Below are positions 11,201 to 23,245 of a stretch of 64,000 bases of DNA, in pieces. Source of the stretch: Xiphydria camelus (taxonomy: Eukaryota; Arthropoda; Insecta; Hymenoptera; Xiphydriidae); assembly GCA_963678675.1 (NCBI GenBank), contig OY783197.1:18222182-18286181 (forward strand), read 5' to 3'. The position numbers and the translations under genes are program-made. Below the pieces are notes generated by a model that was given only the letters and a program-made list of their open reading frames with translations, was not told the DNA's origin and did no database searches. Each line of letters begins with the position of its first letter. Within the stretch, counting starts at the first letter, position 1.

Positions 11201-14200
11201 CGTGGTGGTTATGGGGACTCGAGGCGATCTGCGTAAGACACGCTATCCTTTTTTTTATTTTATCAGAGCAATCATAATCCCCCAATTCCCCTGCAGCCGC
11301 GTTGTCGCGGGATGTGCGAATTTTCACAGAGGCTTGGAACTCGCTGCGCGCGGCCACAGCCATCGCAAGGAGGAAGACCGACCAACCGGCCTTCGGAAGA
11401 TGACCTAACAGAGTTTCCCCGACCTAAACTCGTCACGTTGTTTCCAACGACTCTCTGAGAGTGAATTCGCACATCCCCGATGTTCAGGGAAGAGAACGTA
11501 GCCTTGGATATGATGAGCTTTATAACAAACACGTGCACCGCGCGCGAGAGAGAGAAAAAGAGCGAATGTATGTGTGTGTGTGTGAGAGAGAGAGAAAGGA
11601 AATGTAGTTGCGCGACGAACGAACGGACGCGCTGACGGGCTACGCCGTTTTCTCGTCCGGGTCGTTCGTTTGTTATCATTAGAAGCAAGATTGTCCCTCG
11701 AAATTCACGTTCGATCGATCGTCTTGAAATCTGCTTGCTCTACCCAAGTACGTCTCTCCCGTTCTGACAACTTGTCGACCTCGTCGACAGTGGCTCGATT
11801 CGAAGGAACGGTAGTGATCTTACAGTCTACCCTCCCTAAAGTCTCTCTTTTCGTTCCGTTCAAATACGTTTGATTTTTACTTTGCTACCGTTAGTCCGAG
11901 AGAAAGGCGGAGAGTTGTAACTTGGCGACTAATGAATGTGTGATGTGTTGTGTTTGTTGCAGCCGAGACGATATGCGGCACGACAGGTACGCTATGCTGC
12001 ATTTTCAGTAGATTTGATTCGATTGGAACAGGTGATTGATTGTGTGCCTGAGCAATGAGTGCAGATCTGTAGTTATTTGCCGAAGGTTTAACCATCGACC
12101 GTTATTTCTGTTCACATGGCATCCCTTTTTGCAGAGATAGTGTGAACAGAAACACGAGGACAGGATCTAGCTACAAGCAATCATTGCCCAGGTACATACA
12201 TCCAATGTTACGCTCTAACGATTAATAAGTAAACTTTTTCTATACTACATTCATCTCAATCATTCTCTCTATTCGAGTCTATCGTTTCTAGTCGATCAGT
12301 CTTTGCGTCGAGGCAACTCTTGTCTCGACTCTTCTCTTTTTTGTTTCCTCTTTTTTTTTTTTTTGCTTTTCTCGTTGACATTTGCTAAAATTAGTCTTAA
12401 AGAGAATTAAAATCGGGTGCAAGAGAAACCCGATCGTCGACAATCCATATTAACGCCAACTTGTCTTCCTTTTTTAGATACGGACCGCCGACGCGAACCG
12501 AGTACCGCCTCACCGTGGAGAATCTATCGAGCCGAGTTAGCTGGCAGGTAAGTCTTTGAAGTCATACACGTTTTCCTACGTACGTCCTAAGCTTCGTCGT
12601 GAGTTTGATTGCTACTCGTGGTTCCCAAAAAGCACTGCCCCTACCGCGTATATCTGATTCCGGTCCAAGAATGACGATCGCGACGCAACTGCAAAACGAG
12701 ACTAAATACGTCTAAAGACGTTCGTTCGTCCAAACGTGTCACCCGAGTCGAACCAAACTTACGCGCAATTTTGTTTAGTTTAATAATCATTTCTCTTGGT
12801 TTTCTATTCCTCTTTTTTTTTATCCCGAGTTCACATTTACGTTGACCCATGCTCAAGTTCTTCCATTGTCGAGACACAGTTTTTTTTTCTCACATTTGAC
12901 GATGTACATTTTGATCAAGTAAGTCTGTGGAGACGAAAACGAATCGAGAATGGCGCAGACGCGCGTATCGCTCTCCGCGCGTTGAACACACAAAGAGAGA
13001 GGAGGGGTGCGAGCGAAGGATACCGAAATACGGCGGCAGTGAATGACGAAAGAATGCGAGAAACCGCGTTCCTACTCGGATTCGCACGAAGGAAAAGAGG
13101 AATATCGAGAATGTGTGAAAAGAGAGAGAGAAAGAGGAACGGGAACAGGAATATCAGGACATGTGTGTAGAAGAGGAACGCGTATCGGGTCTCGTTGCCG
13201 ATGGGTTGCTCATGGGACCGCAAATGAATCGGAAGCTCAGCCGGATGCCAGAGCGAAACCGCCGGAATGTGGGAATCCTGCGAGAGAAAGGCACGCGCGA
13301 AGAGGCACAGTTGTCCCTGCAAGAGGAAAGAATTGCGCGGAAGGTACGGAGGAGGTGGAGGTGGAGGAGGAAGGGACGAATGCACGGACGCGATGTGGGA
13401 AATACCAGGACGCACTCGATCCTTCGAAACCGCCGGAAGATTGCCCCAGTCGTCGAGAGTAGCCGCGCGCAATCGTCACGCTGCATCGCCTCGGTGAGAC
13501 CAAAGAGCGAACGAGAGAGAGAGAGAGAAAGAGAGACTCCCGAACAGAGAGACACGAGAAAAGGACGCAAGAGAGAACGCACGCGCCTCGAACCAAGTCT
13601 TACTTGATCAATATACATTGAAGCGTCCGTTGTTAACCACTTTTCCCCGATGATTGGTTGAGTTTTCACACGACCGGACACTTCTCGCGGTCAATCGATT
13701 TTCGATCCTCTGGCTCCGATTACTTTATACAACTTATTATTTCTCCTTTACGTTCGGCCAACAGTTGCGAAAAAAAAACAATAAAATTGATGTTCTTTCC
13801 GAAGAGCCATGTCCTCTTCGCTTGGAGGGGCGACCGGTAGGGCCAATAGACTGATGATGTGCGATGATAGAGAGATGACGATGCACGCAATGGGCCCGCC
13901 TTGAGGTCAAGTGGCACCAGGTTGGTTTCTGAGGTGTCCGGGTGAGAGAGAGAGCGGGCCGCGAGGCACTGGGTACACCTACCGCCTATCTGCCTACTGC
14001 GACTACTACTACTACCACCTATCCAGTGAAACCCCAGTGATAGGTTGTTAACGGTCTCTGCGATCCTCACGTCGCGACGTACGCTCACTGGGGAGCCCTG
14101 AAACCCTGCAACAGCGTTCCACCTACTTCGCCGTTCCCGTCACCATCGCCCCTTATCACCTACTTATCGTCCCAGTCCCGTCATCGTCGCCGCACTCGCC

Positions 14201-17200
14201 GTCACTCATCGTTTCGTAACTGTCGTCATTGTCTCGCTAACGCAACCATCACATCTCCCTCCCCACTGCATCACAACCGTGTTCACTGCTACTACTAGGT
14301 CTGCTCCATCAGCACTCCCGGACAGTCGCGGGACGTTCGGCGCATGCGCGCTACGATTTTTCGCGCAGAAAAATCGCAGTGCGCGTGCGCCGGAAATCCC
14401 GCGACTGTCCGAGAGTGCTGATGGAACGGACCTATTATTACTACTACCACTACTACTACTACCACCACTGTTACTACTACCAACCATCACTACGACTACT
14501 ACCGCTACCGGTACCGCCACCGACCTAGCCAACTAGTAAGTCAGGCAGCGGCCACCCATGAGGGCACACACGGGCCGAAACCCGAACCATCCGCGCGTCT
14601 ACGCCACACAGATCCGTTCGACCCGACCAAGCGCCGTGTGTCTGGCCTTTCTCTCTGTCCGTAAGCAAGGTGGTGCCTGGGCCCAAGGTAAATGCGTCAC
14701 CTTAACCGAGTGTACTCTTAGATATCTCTATACATATATGTCTATATTTATATCTCTACACACGTAATATTTATATACAGAGACATATACCAAAGTCCTT
14801 CGTATACGATACGTATATATTGATGTGCACGATTACACGTACGGTGATGTCGAACGATGTGATAGCCGTTGTGTCTGTCCGCCTCTTAGACATTTCTCAT
14901 GCGTCGTGTGTGGCAAACAGAAAAACGAGCGCGCGCTCTCTCGTCACGACGATACGCGCGTGTCGCGTCGCCGCGCACGAGTCGGCTGTAAGATAGGGTG
15001 TTACGACGATTGGGATCCTTCGACCAATAATACCGTTGTGCTCGAAATTAGGCATCTATCCACCGACTCTTGGTGCGCACAAGTTGTCGATTACGCTCTT
15101 TCGCGCGTGATTTCTCGGGGTACCGCCCGTGGATCGCATCCGATTCACTTCGAACGACGATTCTCATTGATTTTTACTTAACGCGACGGTTCGTCCTTCC
15201 GCCGATAGCTGCACAGTGAATTAATGTCGGTGAAATGTCAACTTTTCTTTATGCAAGACAATTTCGTCGTTGGTGTCATATCCCCCTCTCCCAACTAGCT
15301 TCCCGTCTTCGGGGAAATTCGCGTTTGGTGGGTCTCTCGTCATGTTAGGCTTTCTTCATGAACGACCCGAGAACTTAGAGGAACCGACAGCGGCGACGGA
15401 GGGGCAAGGAAGAGGCGATTTGCGCGCGCTCGATTTCAACGACGACGCTCGAGTCAAACCGAAGAAGCGACACACGAAGTCCACCCGCATGGAGAAATGG
15501 CAAACTTGACCTAGGCAAATGAGAGAAAGAGAGAGACCGGCCGCTGCCGGGTCGCGCCTGCAACAGCAAAGCCGTACCTGGTTCCCACATGCACGTTCTG
15601 TTATACACATACACAAACACACACACGTACGCGCGTGAGCACCCCCGCTATCGTCGTGGATGAGAATGAGAGAGTAACGACTGAAGAGAAAGAGAAGTCG
15701 ACTCGGAGGAGACCTCCACGAGACAGGGGCCACTCTCGTGACTGTCTCGCGAACAGATTTGGAAACCGACGGGACTGAAGAACTTCCTCTACCCCCCAGA
15801 AAGCCCCGGAATGGGCCGCAACTGCGATACGCAATCTAGGCGAAAGAGGAGGGAGGGCGATACTTCGATTCCATTCGCCAACGATCACTGGCGTCAAGAA
15901 ATCAGCCGTGTCTCGCAACTGTCGTCACGGAAGAGCTGCGATATCTTTTCATTTGGAGACCAAGTCTCTGATACCTCTTTCAGTCTTTTTTTCGATAGGT
16001 TTCAGCGGAGCTGTTGTTGTTTCTCTCGGATTCTGTTTAGAAGACATTGTGTGCTCGCGTAGATGATACCGCTATCGCGTTCAATGGCGAATTCATCCGA
16101 GAACATTTCAACTCGTCGGCGCTTTATTCGGTTGATTTAGCCGAATGTTTGCGCCAGAGTTGGTGTGAAGCACTTTGATTCGTGTTACACCGTATTTTTT
16201 AGTTCGACCACACGGTCTGACCGTAACAGCGTCGCTGAAGGTCCGACGAATCGTTGTGGGAGAAATGACGAACGCATTGCAAGTGCAACGAAAGCCCCGA
16301 ATTAACACGTCCCAATGTGGAGGTGCAATCTTCTTTGTGAGCCACTCTGCGGAGAGGAACGACGTCGCATCAATCTTTCTCTGTCGCAATCGTCTTTGGC
16401 TGTATCTCAATTCAAAGAGAATATCGGTCGATTTTATCGATAAAAACTTGTGGCAGTTCGACTCTGCAGAGTGGACGTCTCTGGCAAGTGTGTTTCCTGT
16501 GCCAGCGTGTCACAACGTCGAGGATTGAGTTGCATATAAAGAAACGTTGCGTCGCTAATCGATACTAAATTCGAGCACACACGTCGCCCGCCGTGTCATA
16601 ACGGCGCGGTGCGGCGGTACAGGCGATACTAACGACCCGCACAAATTTGTTTCCCTCGACAAGAGTAATGGCGGTCTCTTCGCGAAAGTGAGATATCGCG
16701 ATTAATCTCTTTCTTATGAAAACGTACGAGTGCACAGCGTACAGAATACATATCTAACCATTCTCTTATTTTTTTTTCTTTATAATCATTAGATTTTTCT
16801 CGAGAGCTAGGAACACAACGTAGTAGAGACAGTATGAAATTAATGACGATTAACGTAAACTCAATGTATTCTTCGCGATGCAACGTACTAATTCATATTT
16901 TTGCCCGATGCTCAGGATTTGAAGGATTACATGAGACAAGCCGGCGAAGTTACATACGCAGATGCCCACAAGCAACGCAGAAACGAAGGGTATGTATCCG
17001 GGTACGAAAGATTCAATGTATAGTATGACCAAGAAAGAGGAGCATTCGCGGCTGTTGCGAGGAACAAGAGAAGCTCTCGGACATTTGCCACTTGCGAGCA
17101 AGCCGGCTATTTGACCGGTCAAATAGGCGGCGCGTTGCAGAAAATCTGCGCCTTTAGAATCTCCGGCAAAGGTCACGAGGCTGATCGACTCGGAATATGA

Positions 17201-20200
17201 GCAGATACTCCTTTTTATCCGAAAACACGTTTATTCGTTCTACAACACCTCGCTTTCCCGTTACAGGGTCGTGGAGTTCGCCACGTACTCGGATCTGAAG
17301 AACGCAATTGACAAATTGGACGACACGGAACTCAACGGACGCAGAATTCGCCTGATCGAGGATAAGCGACGCGGCCGTCGCTCAAGATCATCGAGCTCGC
17401 GATCGCGATCGCGATCGAGGTCTCGTTCCCGACGCCGCTCTCGGTCCCGATCAAGGTATAACCGTCGTTCTCGCTCTCGATCAAGGTACTGTTGTCGGGG
17501 GATGAAGAGACATCTCCTTTCATTTCAGTTACTTTTCCACTCTTGATCGCAAAAAAGAAATTATTCACTTGCATCCGCGCGTTCTGCCGTTACCCGCTTG
17601 GTACTCTCGTTTTGTCGATTCGTATTTTTACATCCATTTCGATCCTTGATTTTTTGCTTACTTGATTTTTTACTACCAATTTTGCGTTTATGAGCAAATT
17701 TGGCGACACCGTGAAATTCGCGTTGGAAAACAAAAAACTGCCGCGTCGCGATCGGTGAGAGAAGAATAGCGGAATTGAAGACTTTCGTGGTACGATACGC
17801 GATGCTCTGTTACTTTTGCCATGTAAACGCGCGATCGGTCTGTTCGCGCTGCTCCTGTGTCTCGTGCCTATTGATTTTTTAGCGGCGCCTCGCAGTACAA
17901 TTGACAAAGATCCTCCTAGTCACTCACTATTCCCCGAGCTCCACGTTCCAGAACAGCTTTTCACAGTCTCTCGACGAAGCGCCGACGAATTGAGCTTTCG
18001 ACAGTAACGGCAGTCCCGTCGCTGGTTTTCTTTCCAACGCGAACGGCAACGGTAGTGGATCGCCGCCGCAGCCTCCCTCAGAGGAATTTCTTTTCTCATT
18101 CTTGCGCCTTCCTGAAACTCGCTCCACCAAACACACATACACACACACACACACCCGACCCTCTGTGCCCGTCGCGAGTATCTGGAAAGCTAACGCGCGG
18201 CGCGCTCGCGGATCACTTCGCGTTTTTCATGAGATTCCAAATGTTTTTCGCGATCGCGGGGAGGAAAGTAACCGAGAGGAAAAGTAAACGAGTTTTCATG
18301 AGTATTTTCTCTGTGTGCCAGGAGCCGTCGCAGCTCTCGTAGCCGTAGTCGCCGCAGCAGCCGCTCCAAGTCCAGGGCACACTCGAAATCCAAATCAAAG
18401 TCCAAATCCAAGTCTCCTGAGCGCAGCCGCTCACGTTCCAAGTCCAAGTGAGTACCTCGTCCCTCTTTTTTTTTCTGCATAATTTCTTTCGCACTGTCGT
18501 TCCAATCGCTTCTTCTCATCACTGACCCTCCCTCTTTATTGGGTTTCATTATTCTCGACTTGGTAACTTCACATTCTTTCGCTTTCGTTCGGTTTCGCAC
18601 TCACTTCACACCCTCTCGCTTGCTTCATCGCTGTGTAATTGGTTTTTTTTCACTCTTTCTCCGTTATCATCCGCCAAGTTTTCGTTGAGGCTTGGTCGGA
18701 GCGTTGCTTCGGGGCTGGGCGCACTTTCCACGAGCAGCGTGCATGGCCGCTACGCCGAGTCGAGGGGGGCGAAATGAGCGGTAGGGATGGGTCGAGGTGA
18801 TCGCGCGCGCCTGTTTTAAAAAATAATCGCACGGTGTCTAGTGGCCGGGGAATTTCGGAAAGCCTCTAAGAGTGCTATCGGGTGATTTGATATATAATGC
18901 AAACGTTGGAGGGCTTGAAGAATCTTCTGAAATTGCTACGTTACTTTCATTGTTCGCTTCACTCCGATACGGAATGTCTGTAAGCGTTGGGAAAAATTTA
19001 TTACTTCAGATTGGAGTAATTTTATATGCGTACTTTTTGGATAAAAAAGGGTAATTTCAGGCTGGGGAAATGACATACTTTCAAGTTTCAGACTAGACAC
19101 CGTGATTTAGCAAGTGGTATCAATGGGAATCAATCCGAGTGGCGTTGCCACTGCGCGTCACTCGGAAATGCGTTAACTCCGAACGCACGTGAGAAAGTTT
19201 ATCGGCTGTATACTTCTGCAAACCCGGTATTACGAGGGAGATAGCGGTGACGTCGAAAGTTCCCTCGACGGTCAAGCCTGCGCAGCTTCGCAAGCTTTGG
19301 GGGAATTTTCTCAGCCTCTCGACGAGCTTACTCCTCGTTTGCGATCCCTCGCAGCATTTGTCAGCCACTGCCGACAGTTTCTATATCTGGCTCGATGCGA
19401 CTCGATTATTCTTGACGATTTTAGCGAGCTCCCGAATTACTCTACAAACTTGCGATTCACATTAAACGTTCCATCACACCTCGTCCGACATTGACCCGCG
19501 AGATGCGAAGTAAGAATTCGTTCGTTACAATCGTTTAAGCGCGCGTCAAGACAAAGGGGGACTGTAAATACGACTCGATTGGAAATATCGACCTGCGACT
19601 TGCGCCGATCTGCCTATCGGTAAAGTGTGTGTTCTCTAACTCACCCATCGATCTAACGAATGATCTCGCTCGTTTCGAATTCGGCTCGGCGCCGGCTCCC
19701 CCGTTATTGAATACCTCACGCCTCATCGCTTGGCTCACTTTCGCTCGGCTCGGTGTCGGCGTCGCTTGTTGTGCGCTCAGCCTCGATAACGGAGAGCGCG
19801 ATGCGCGCGTGTATCGTTCTTTCTCACGACGCGCGTCGTGGCGTTTCACGTCATCTCGCGCGCAGCTCTGCTACACCCGTACCCTCCGAATCTGGATTAT
19901 TTTTCAGCCCTTTTTTTTTTCTCAATTTCGAACTATGATTTTGCAGATCAAGAGACCGCTCAAAGTCGAAATCTAAGTCAAAGTCCAAATCCAGATCTCG
20001 TTCTAGGTCCAAGGCTGAGAGGTCAAAGTCCAGGTCGCAGTCCAAGTCGAAAGCCAAGTCCCCCTCGAAGTAAGTGCCCCCCCGCATATTCCCACCCCGA
20101 CCACCACCCGAAATACACTCTCGCCGTACGAGGAGCTAGCCAAAAAATCTAGGTGCTTCGAGACAGACCGTTTCGCCCGCTAAATATCCTCGTTTTTCTC

Positions 20201-20354
20201 TCGCTCCAACAGGGACAGATCGAGTCGTGAGCGCTCGAGGGGCGACAGGTCGAGATCTCGCTCGGTGAGCAAACACAGCAAGAGCCGTAGCCGCTCCCGC
20301 TCGCCGATGAACGGTGATAAGTCGCCGGATAACAACAAGCAGAAAGACGATTGA
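8117..20354 (+). CDS. B52: SR splicing factor B52/SRp55 (SRSF4/5/6 class)
   Basis: This is a nuclear SR protein that binds exonic RNA and controls splice-site choice. With first exon 1b and third exon 3b the exons are 8275-8400, 9125-9195, 11137-11232, 11963-11986, 12135-12191, 12478-12547, 16916-16989, 17267-17455, 18322-18447, 19947-20069 and 20213-20354. All are in phase, giving 365 aa. RRM1 (about 1-75) has RNP2 RVYVGGL and RNP1 NGYGFV|EF. RRM2 (about 128-205) carries the SWQDLKD signature of two-RRM SR proteins, split between the exons at 12478 and 16916. From about residue 205 the tail is an RS domain spread over four exons, ending KQKDD. Alternative first exon 1a and third exon 3a are listed separately. 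A second donor 30 nt downstream in the RS exon (17485) adds ten residues in frame. The 4.4-kb intron before RRM2's second exon and the introns around 18.5-19.9 kb are the longest and may hold poison cassettes usual in SR genes; I could not identify one. Confidence 0.95.
8275..8400 (+). CDS. B52: B52 alternative first coding exon 1b (canonical RRM1 start)
   Basis: It encodes 42 residues starting [20 protein letters not shown] and ending KNGYGFV, then GTAAGT. The ATG lies two bases after a cag acceptor (8271-8273), which indicates splicing from a non-coding leader. This version is closest to the known fly B52 and vertebrate SRSF4/6 N-terminus. Confidence 0.9.
10688..10719 (+). other. G-quadruplex-type G-run cluster in B52 intron
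   Basis: Runs of 3-8 G separated by 1-3 bases lie on the sense strand, about 310 bp upstream of the paired alternative exons 3a/3b. Such runs can fold as quadruplexes in DNA or nascent RNA. A role in the exon choice is inference only. Confidence 0.5.
11027..11107 (+). CDS. B52: B52 alternative exon 3a
   Basis: It is 81 nt, enters in phase 2 after GAAAG of exon 2 and leaves in phase 2 (AA|GTAAGC). It encodes [20 protein letters not shown] then RSRSWRDK, which supplies the last RRM1 strand plus a Gly/Arg/Ser linker. It is a clear homologue of exon 3b, which begins 30 nt after this exon ends. The short intervening gap probably prevents splicing 3a to 3b directly, making them mutually exclusive. 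Confidence 0.8.
11137..11232 (+). CDS. B52: B52 alternative exon 3b
   Basis: It is 96 nt, with the same entry and exit phase as 3a and a ttacag acceptor and GTAAGA donor. It encodes [20 protein letters not shown], then [13 protein letters not shown]. The VERARGT stretch is closest to other SRSF4/5/6 proteins, so this is probably the constitutive form. Both exons join 11963 in frame. Confidence 0.85.
14305..14425. repeat. 121-bp near-perfect palindrome (hairpin)
   Basis: Arms of about 57 bp pair with only a few mismatches. The outer 29 bp start TCCATCAGCACTCCCGGACA and differ at one or two positions from the reverse complement of the right end. The inner GC-rich segments pair around a 7-nt loop. 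The orientation is in the B52 intron. It may be a palindromic MITE or a hairpin RNA precursor. Confidence 0.75.
14426..14535. repeat. ACT/ACC triplet-rich low-complexity stretch
   Basis: Imperfect ACT and ACC triplets fill this stretch after the palindrome, and a few also lie around 13998-14020. They give spurious poly-Ser, poly-Thr or poly-Val open frames. Confidence 0.7.
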
Positions 20355-20966
20355 GCAGCGTCGACGTGATACGTCCACCGTCTTCGGGAGTCTAACAACG
20401 GGGGGCGCGAAACACTCCCCTGAGCTCGATTTCTTTATCTTCCTTTTTTTTTTAATCATTAAATCCAAGAAGCCAATTTCATCTCATTCTCTTTCCACCT
20501 ATAATTTTTCTCATCGTAACATCGCGCAAGATTGCAGATCGAAGATCGTATTTTTTTAGCGTCTCGCGACATTGGCATCATCGTTGACCGGGAACGAGTC
20601 CTCTTTTTGGTAAAAGAAGGTAGCCCTCTTTCCCTTGAAAATATTAAGTACTGCAATTCGATCGACCGATCGAGAGGAAAAAAGGAAAACTGTTTATACG
20701 GAACGAATTCGCATATTGGTTCCCTTTCGGATCCTTTGTACGCGTACATTGAACAGACGAAACTACAAACCACACGCATTTAGAGAAGTAAGATTTCTTC
20801 ATTCGTACCTTCGGACGGACTCTGCACGTTTTCGATGTACCGCCCTATAACATAGGAGTCCCCTTGTAATGGCTTTTTGTATATATTCCTAATGATTACA
20901 CTTTACGATAAGAAAGATAATAATATGTGGCGTGTAATAAGTCTAATGGTAAGTCTTATAATTATC

Positions 20967-20972
20967 AATAAA
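20967..20972 (+). terminator. B52: Poly(A) signal of B52
   Basis: An AATAAA in an AT-rich context about 610 nt after the B52 stop codon, with a GT-rich stretch downstream. It is the first good signal after the stop. Confidence 0.55.
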
Positions 20973-21519
20973 GACACGAAGTCGAGTTGAACGATTGTCT
21001 ACCGATACGTTGATGCAAATCTACGCGTTCCAAAAAAATAAAAGACGCAGTGCAAAGCCATCGGGGCATTTTCGCTGTCTATTTTTATACGGGCGTCTCG
21101 GGAACTTTGCAAACTGAGAAATAGCGAGGGAAGTCTTCGCAGGATCGTATTTCGACTTCACCAGATGCGAGTATTTCGCGTGTACCGAAATAGGCACTTT
21201 TCCCGCGGTTAATGCCCGGCTATATTTGAGCGAGAATCGTGCGAAATAACCGCACTACCACCCAACGCATTGGAACAAATCGCGTGCGTGGCCTTTCGAA
21301 GGAATCCATAAAGAGTCACGTGCGATATAGTACAAAAGAATAATGCGCGTGTGCTCGATAAGGCTCCCCGCGCGTCCGACTCATCAATCTACCTGCGATG
21401 TATAATACAAACGTTGCGCGCTATGACGAATCCCCGTATATTGCATTTGTCGTGTTTATAGAGTCTCATTTTTTTAACGCGTCGCTGCTTATCCGCGAGT
21501 TAACGAGGCGGACGATACG
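20973..21519. other. Intergenic, nothing recognised
   Basis: Non-coding sequence between the B52 3' end and the mariner relic. No repeat pairing or exon is visible. Confidence 0.5.
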
Positions 21520-21800
21520 GTGACTCACTCGCCGCTCGACCCTCCACACAACATTAGGATGTTTTTTCCCCTGAAAATACAATGCCGAACATATGAGATG
21601 ATTCGAGATGATGCACTCTATTGCATGAGGAAGCAATTCGAACTTGAGCTCATTGATTTTGCCCATTGCGATAACGGATGTGTAAACTGGGTGCGTTGTC
21701 TTGATGAAACAACACTTCGTTCACTATTGGTGGCTGCCAAACAAATACTGAACAACATGGCGTCTTCAAACTTGAAACAAGCTTTATAAGGTGGGTACTT
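21520..21800 (-). pseudogene. Mariner transposase fragment
   Basis: Read on the minus strand, broken frames give FHQDNAP followed by TSVIAMGKINELKFELLPHA. These are the region of the second catalytic Asp and the stretch before the third Asp in mariner transposases. Frame changes and the loss of the expected YSPDLAPSD continuation show it is dead and truncated. No flanking TIRs were found. Confidence 0.7.
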
Positions 21801-21933
21801 TCTAACATAGTAATTTTTTTCAAACAACTACCGCCAGGTCAGTATTTATACGTCAGGTCGGGTATTTCTGGGACTGCCCTCGTAAACTGGCGAACAGAAG
21901 AAACAAGAGATAATTGAGGCCGTGATCGCAATC

Positions 21934-22133
21934 GTGGACTAACCCACAAAGTGTGATTTTTGTTTTAATGCGGAATTGAAACTGTTAATTAAATTAGTAT
22001 CTTATTGTTAGTTAAATAGTTTAAACCCTATGTTTACATAATGTTGTTTGATCCACTTTGCAATTGATAGATACTAATTTAACAGTTTCAATTCCGCATT
22101 AAAACAAAAATCACACTTTGTGGGTTAGTCCAC
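21934..22133. mobile_element. 200-bp MITE with ~65-bp inverted ends
   Basis: It begins GTGGACTAACCCACAAAGTG and ends with the reverse complement. The arms match almost perfectly for about 65 bp, around an AT-rich centre. There is no coding capacity. The target duplication is not clear. Confidence 0.75.
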
Positions 22134-22659
22134 TATTGCGCTCACGTACTCAATTAATGTTGTGAGAGTAAATCCAAAAGTGACTTCCACGGCGATGACT
22201 ACATAGATAAGGAATAAAAATAACGTAAAAGTATATTCGGTAAAGATACGTCAGGTCCTGAAATGAACTCATTACTAATTGAGAATCGCAAGAAAGCAAT
22301 TGTTCATTAGTGGCACAAATAAAAAAAAACTAGACTTTATAAGTGAATGTATAAAAAGACATGAAGACCTTATAGGTCAAGGGATACAAGTGCACTTTTC
22401 TTAGTTTTGAGATAATCGATTTCAAAGTTTGGCTATTGTTCTAAATTTAGGATTTCCTTTTAGATAGTTAACAACTATATTATATTTTAATCATTCATAT
22501 TGTCTTCAGAGTGTTATAAATTTGTCATATTTTTTATGAGAAACATGTTGAACTTGTGTCCCCCTGTTGAAATGTTGCACTTGTATCCCTTGGCTTTTAA
22601 GGTCCTCATATAGCATTCTGAGAGACTGTACTATTCTCAGAGAAAGGTAAATTTAATAT

Positions 22660-23245
22660 TTTTCGTTGTGGTGGCCATATTCGAGTGTGAAGATATGCCA
22701 ACATTGATTTTGACCCCAAAAAAACGTTTAATTGACTTGGAGGTCGTGGAGTAGTGATATGGGGATGCATAGCCTCATCTGGTATAAGAGGGTTAATTTA
22801 TTGATAATAAAATATTAAATAATCATGTGTACTTTTTATAAAATATTTTAAACAATAACCTAACAGAATACGCAAAAATTGAATTTGGGACAAAATTATT
22901 ACTTCTTTCAAAAGGATAATGATTCAAAGCATATGGCTATTGTATGCTTATGGATTGTTTATAGTGTTTCTCATATATTACTACATCCACCACAATCTAT
23001 ATAAATCCCTTTGCACTTTTATTGTCAGAACTGGAGAAAGATACAACATATAACAAGTCAGAGTTGAAGCGTATTCTGTTGAAAAAGTGGCATACTATAT
23101 CGTCTAAAATCGTATGAAAGTTAGTGCACTCCATGCTGTTATAGAAAGATTAAAGGAGTACTTAGAAGAAAAGGTTAAGCGATAAAGTATTAAATTATCG
23201 TTCAATCGTAAGTGTACCGATACTTTTGTTCGCCTCCGAATGAAC
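22660..23245 (+). pseudogene. Tc1-like transposase relic
   Basis: Plus-strand frames with several stops and shifts show GGRGVVIWGCIASSGI (about 22735-22785) and then FQKDNDSKH (about 22910-22940). They correspond to the GGGSVMVWGC and FQQDNDPKH motifs of Tc1 transposases, followed by a PPQS remnant where the final Asp/Glu region should be. A short inverted repeat at about 22370-22405 and 22575-22612 lies just upstream and may be a displaced TIR or a separate small element. Confidence 0.7.

Larger units (their letters stand above)
12548..16915 (+). other. B52: Longest B52 intron
   Basis: A 4.4-kb intron between the two halves of the RRM2 core. It holds purine-rich GA tracts (around 13510-13540), a triplet-rich stretch and a strong hairpin. 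Long overlapping open frames around 13.0-13.7 kb on both strands follow from high GC and lack family similarity. No conserved poison exon could be recognised by eye. Confidence 0.6.

Noticed and set aside
11277..11410. Possible extra B52 exon after exon 3b (ccctgcag acceptor)
   Set aside because: It would read about 43 codons to a stop and has no usable donor or similarity. A poison exon is possible but unsupported.
12890..13681. Overlapping frames of 119-185 codons on both strands in the B52 intron
   Set aside because: GC-rich, purine-tract sequence keeps several frames open together. The products are Arg/Ser or Leu/Ser-rich without domains, and they lie within a well-supported intron.
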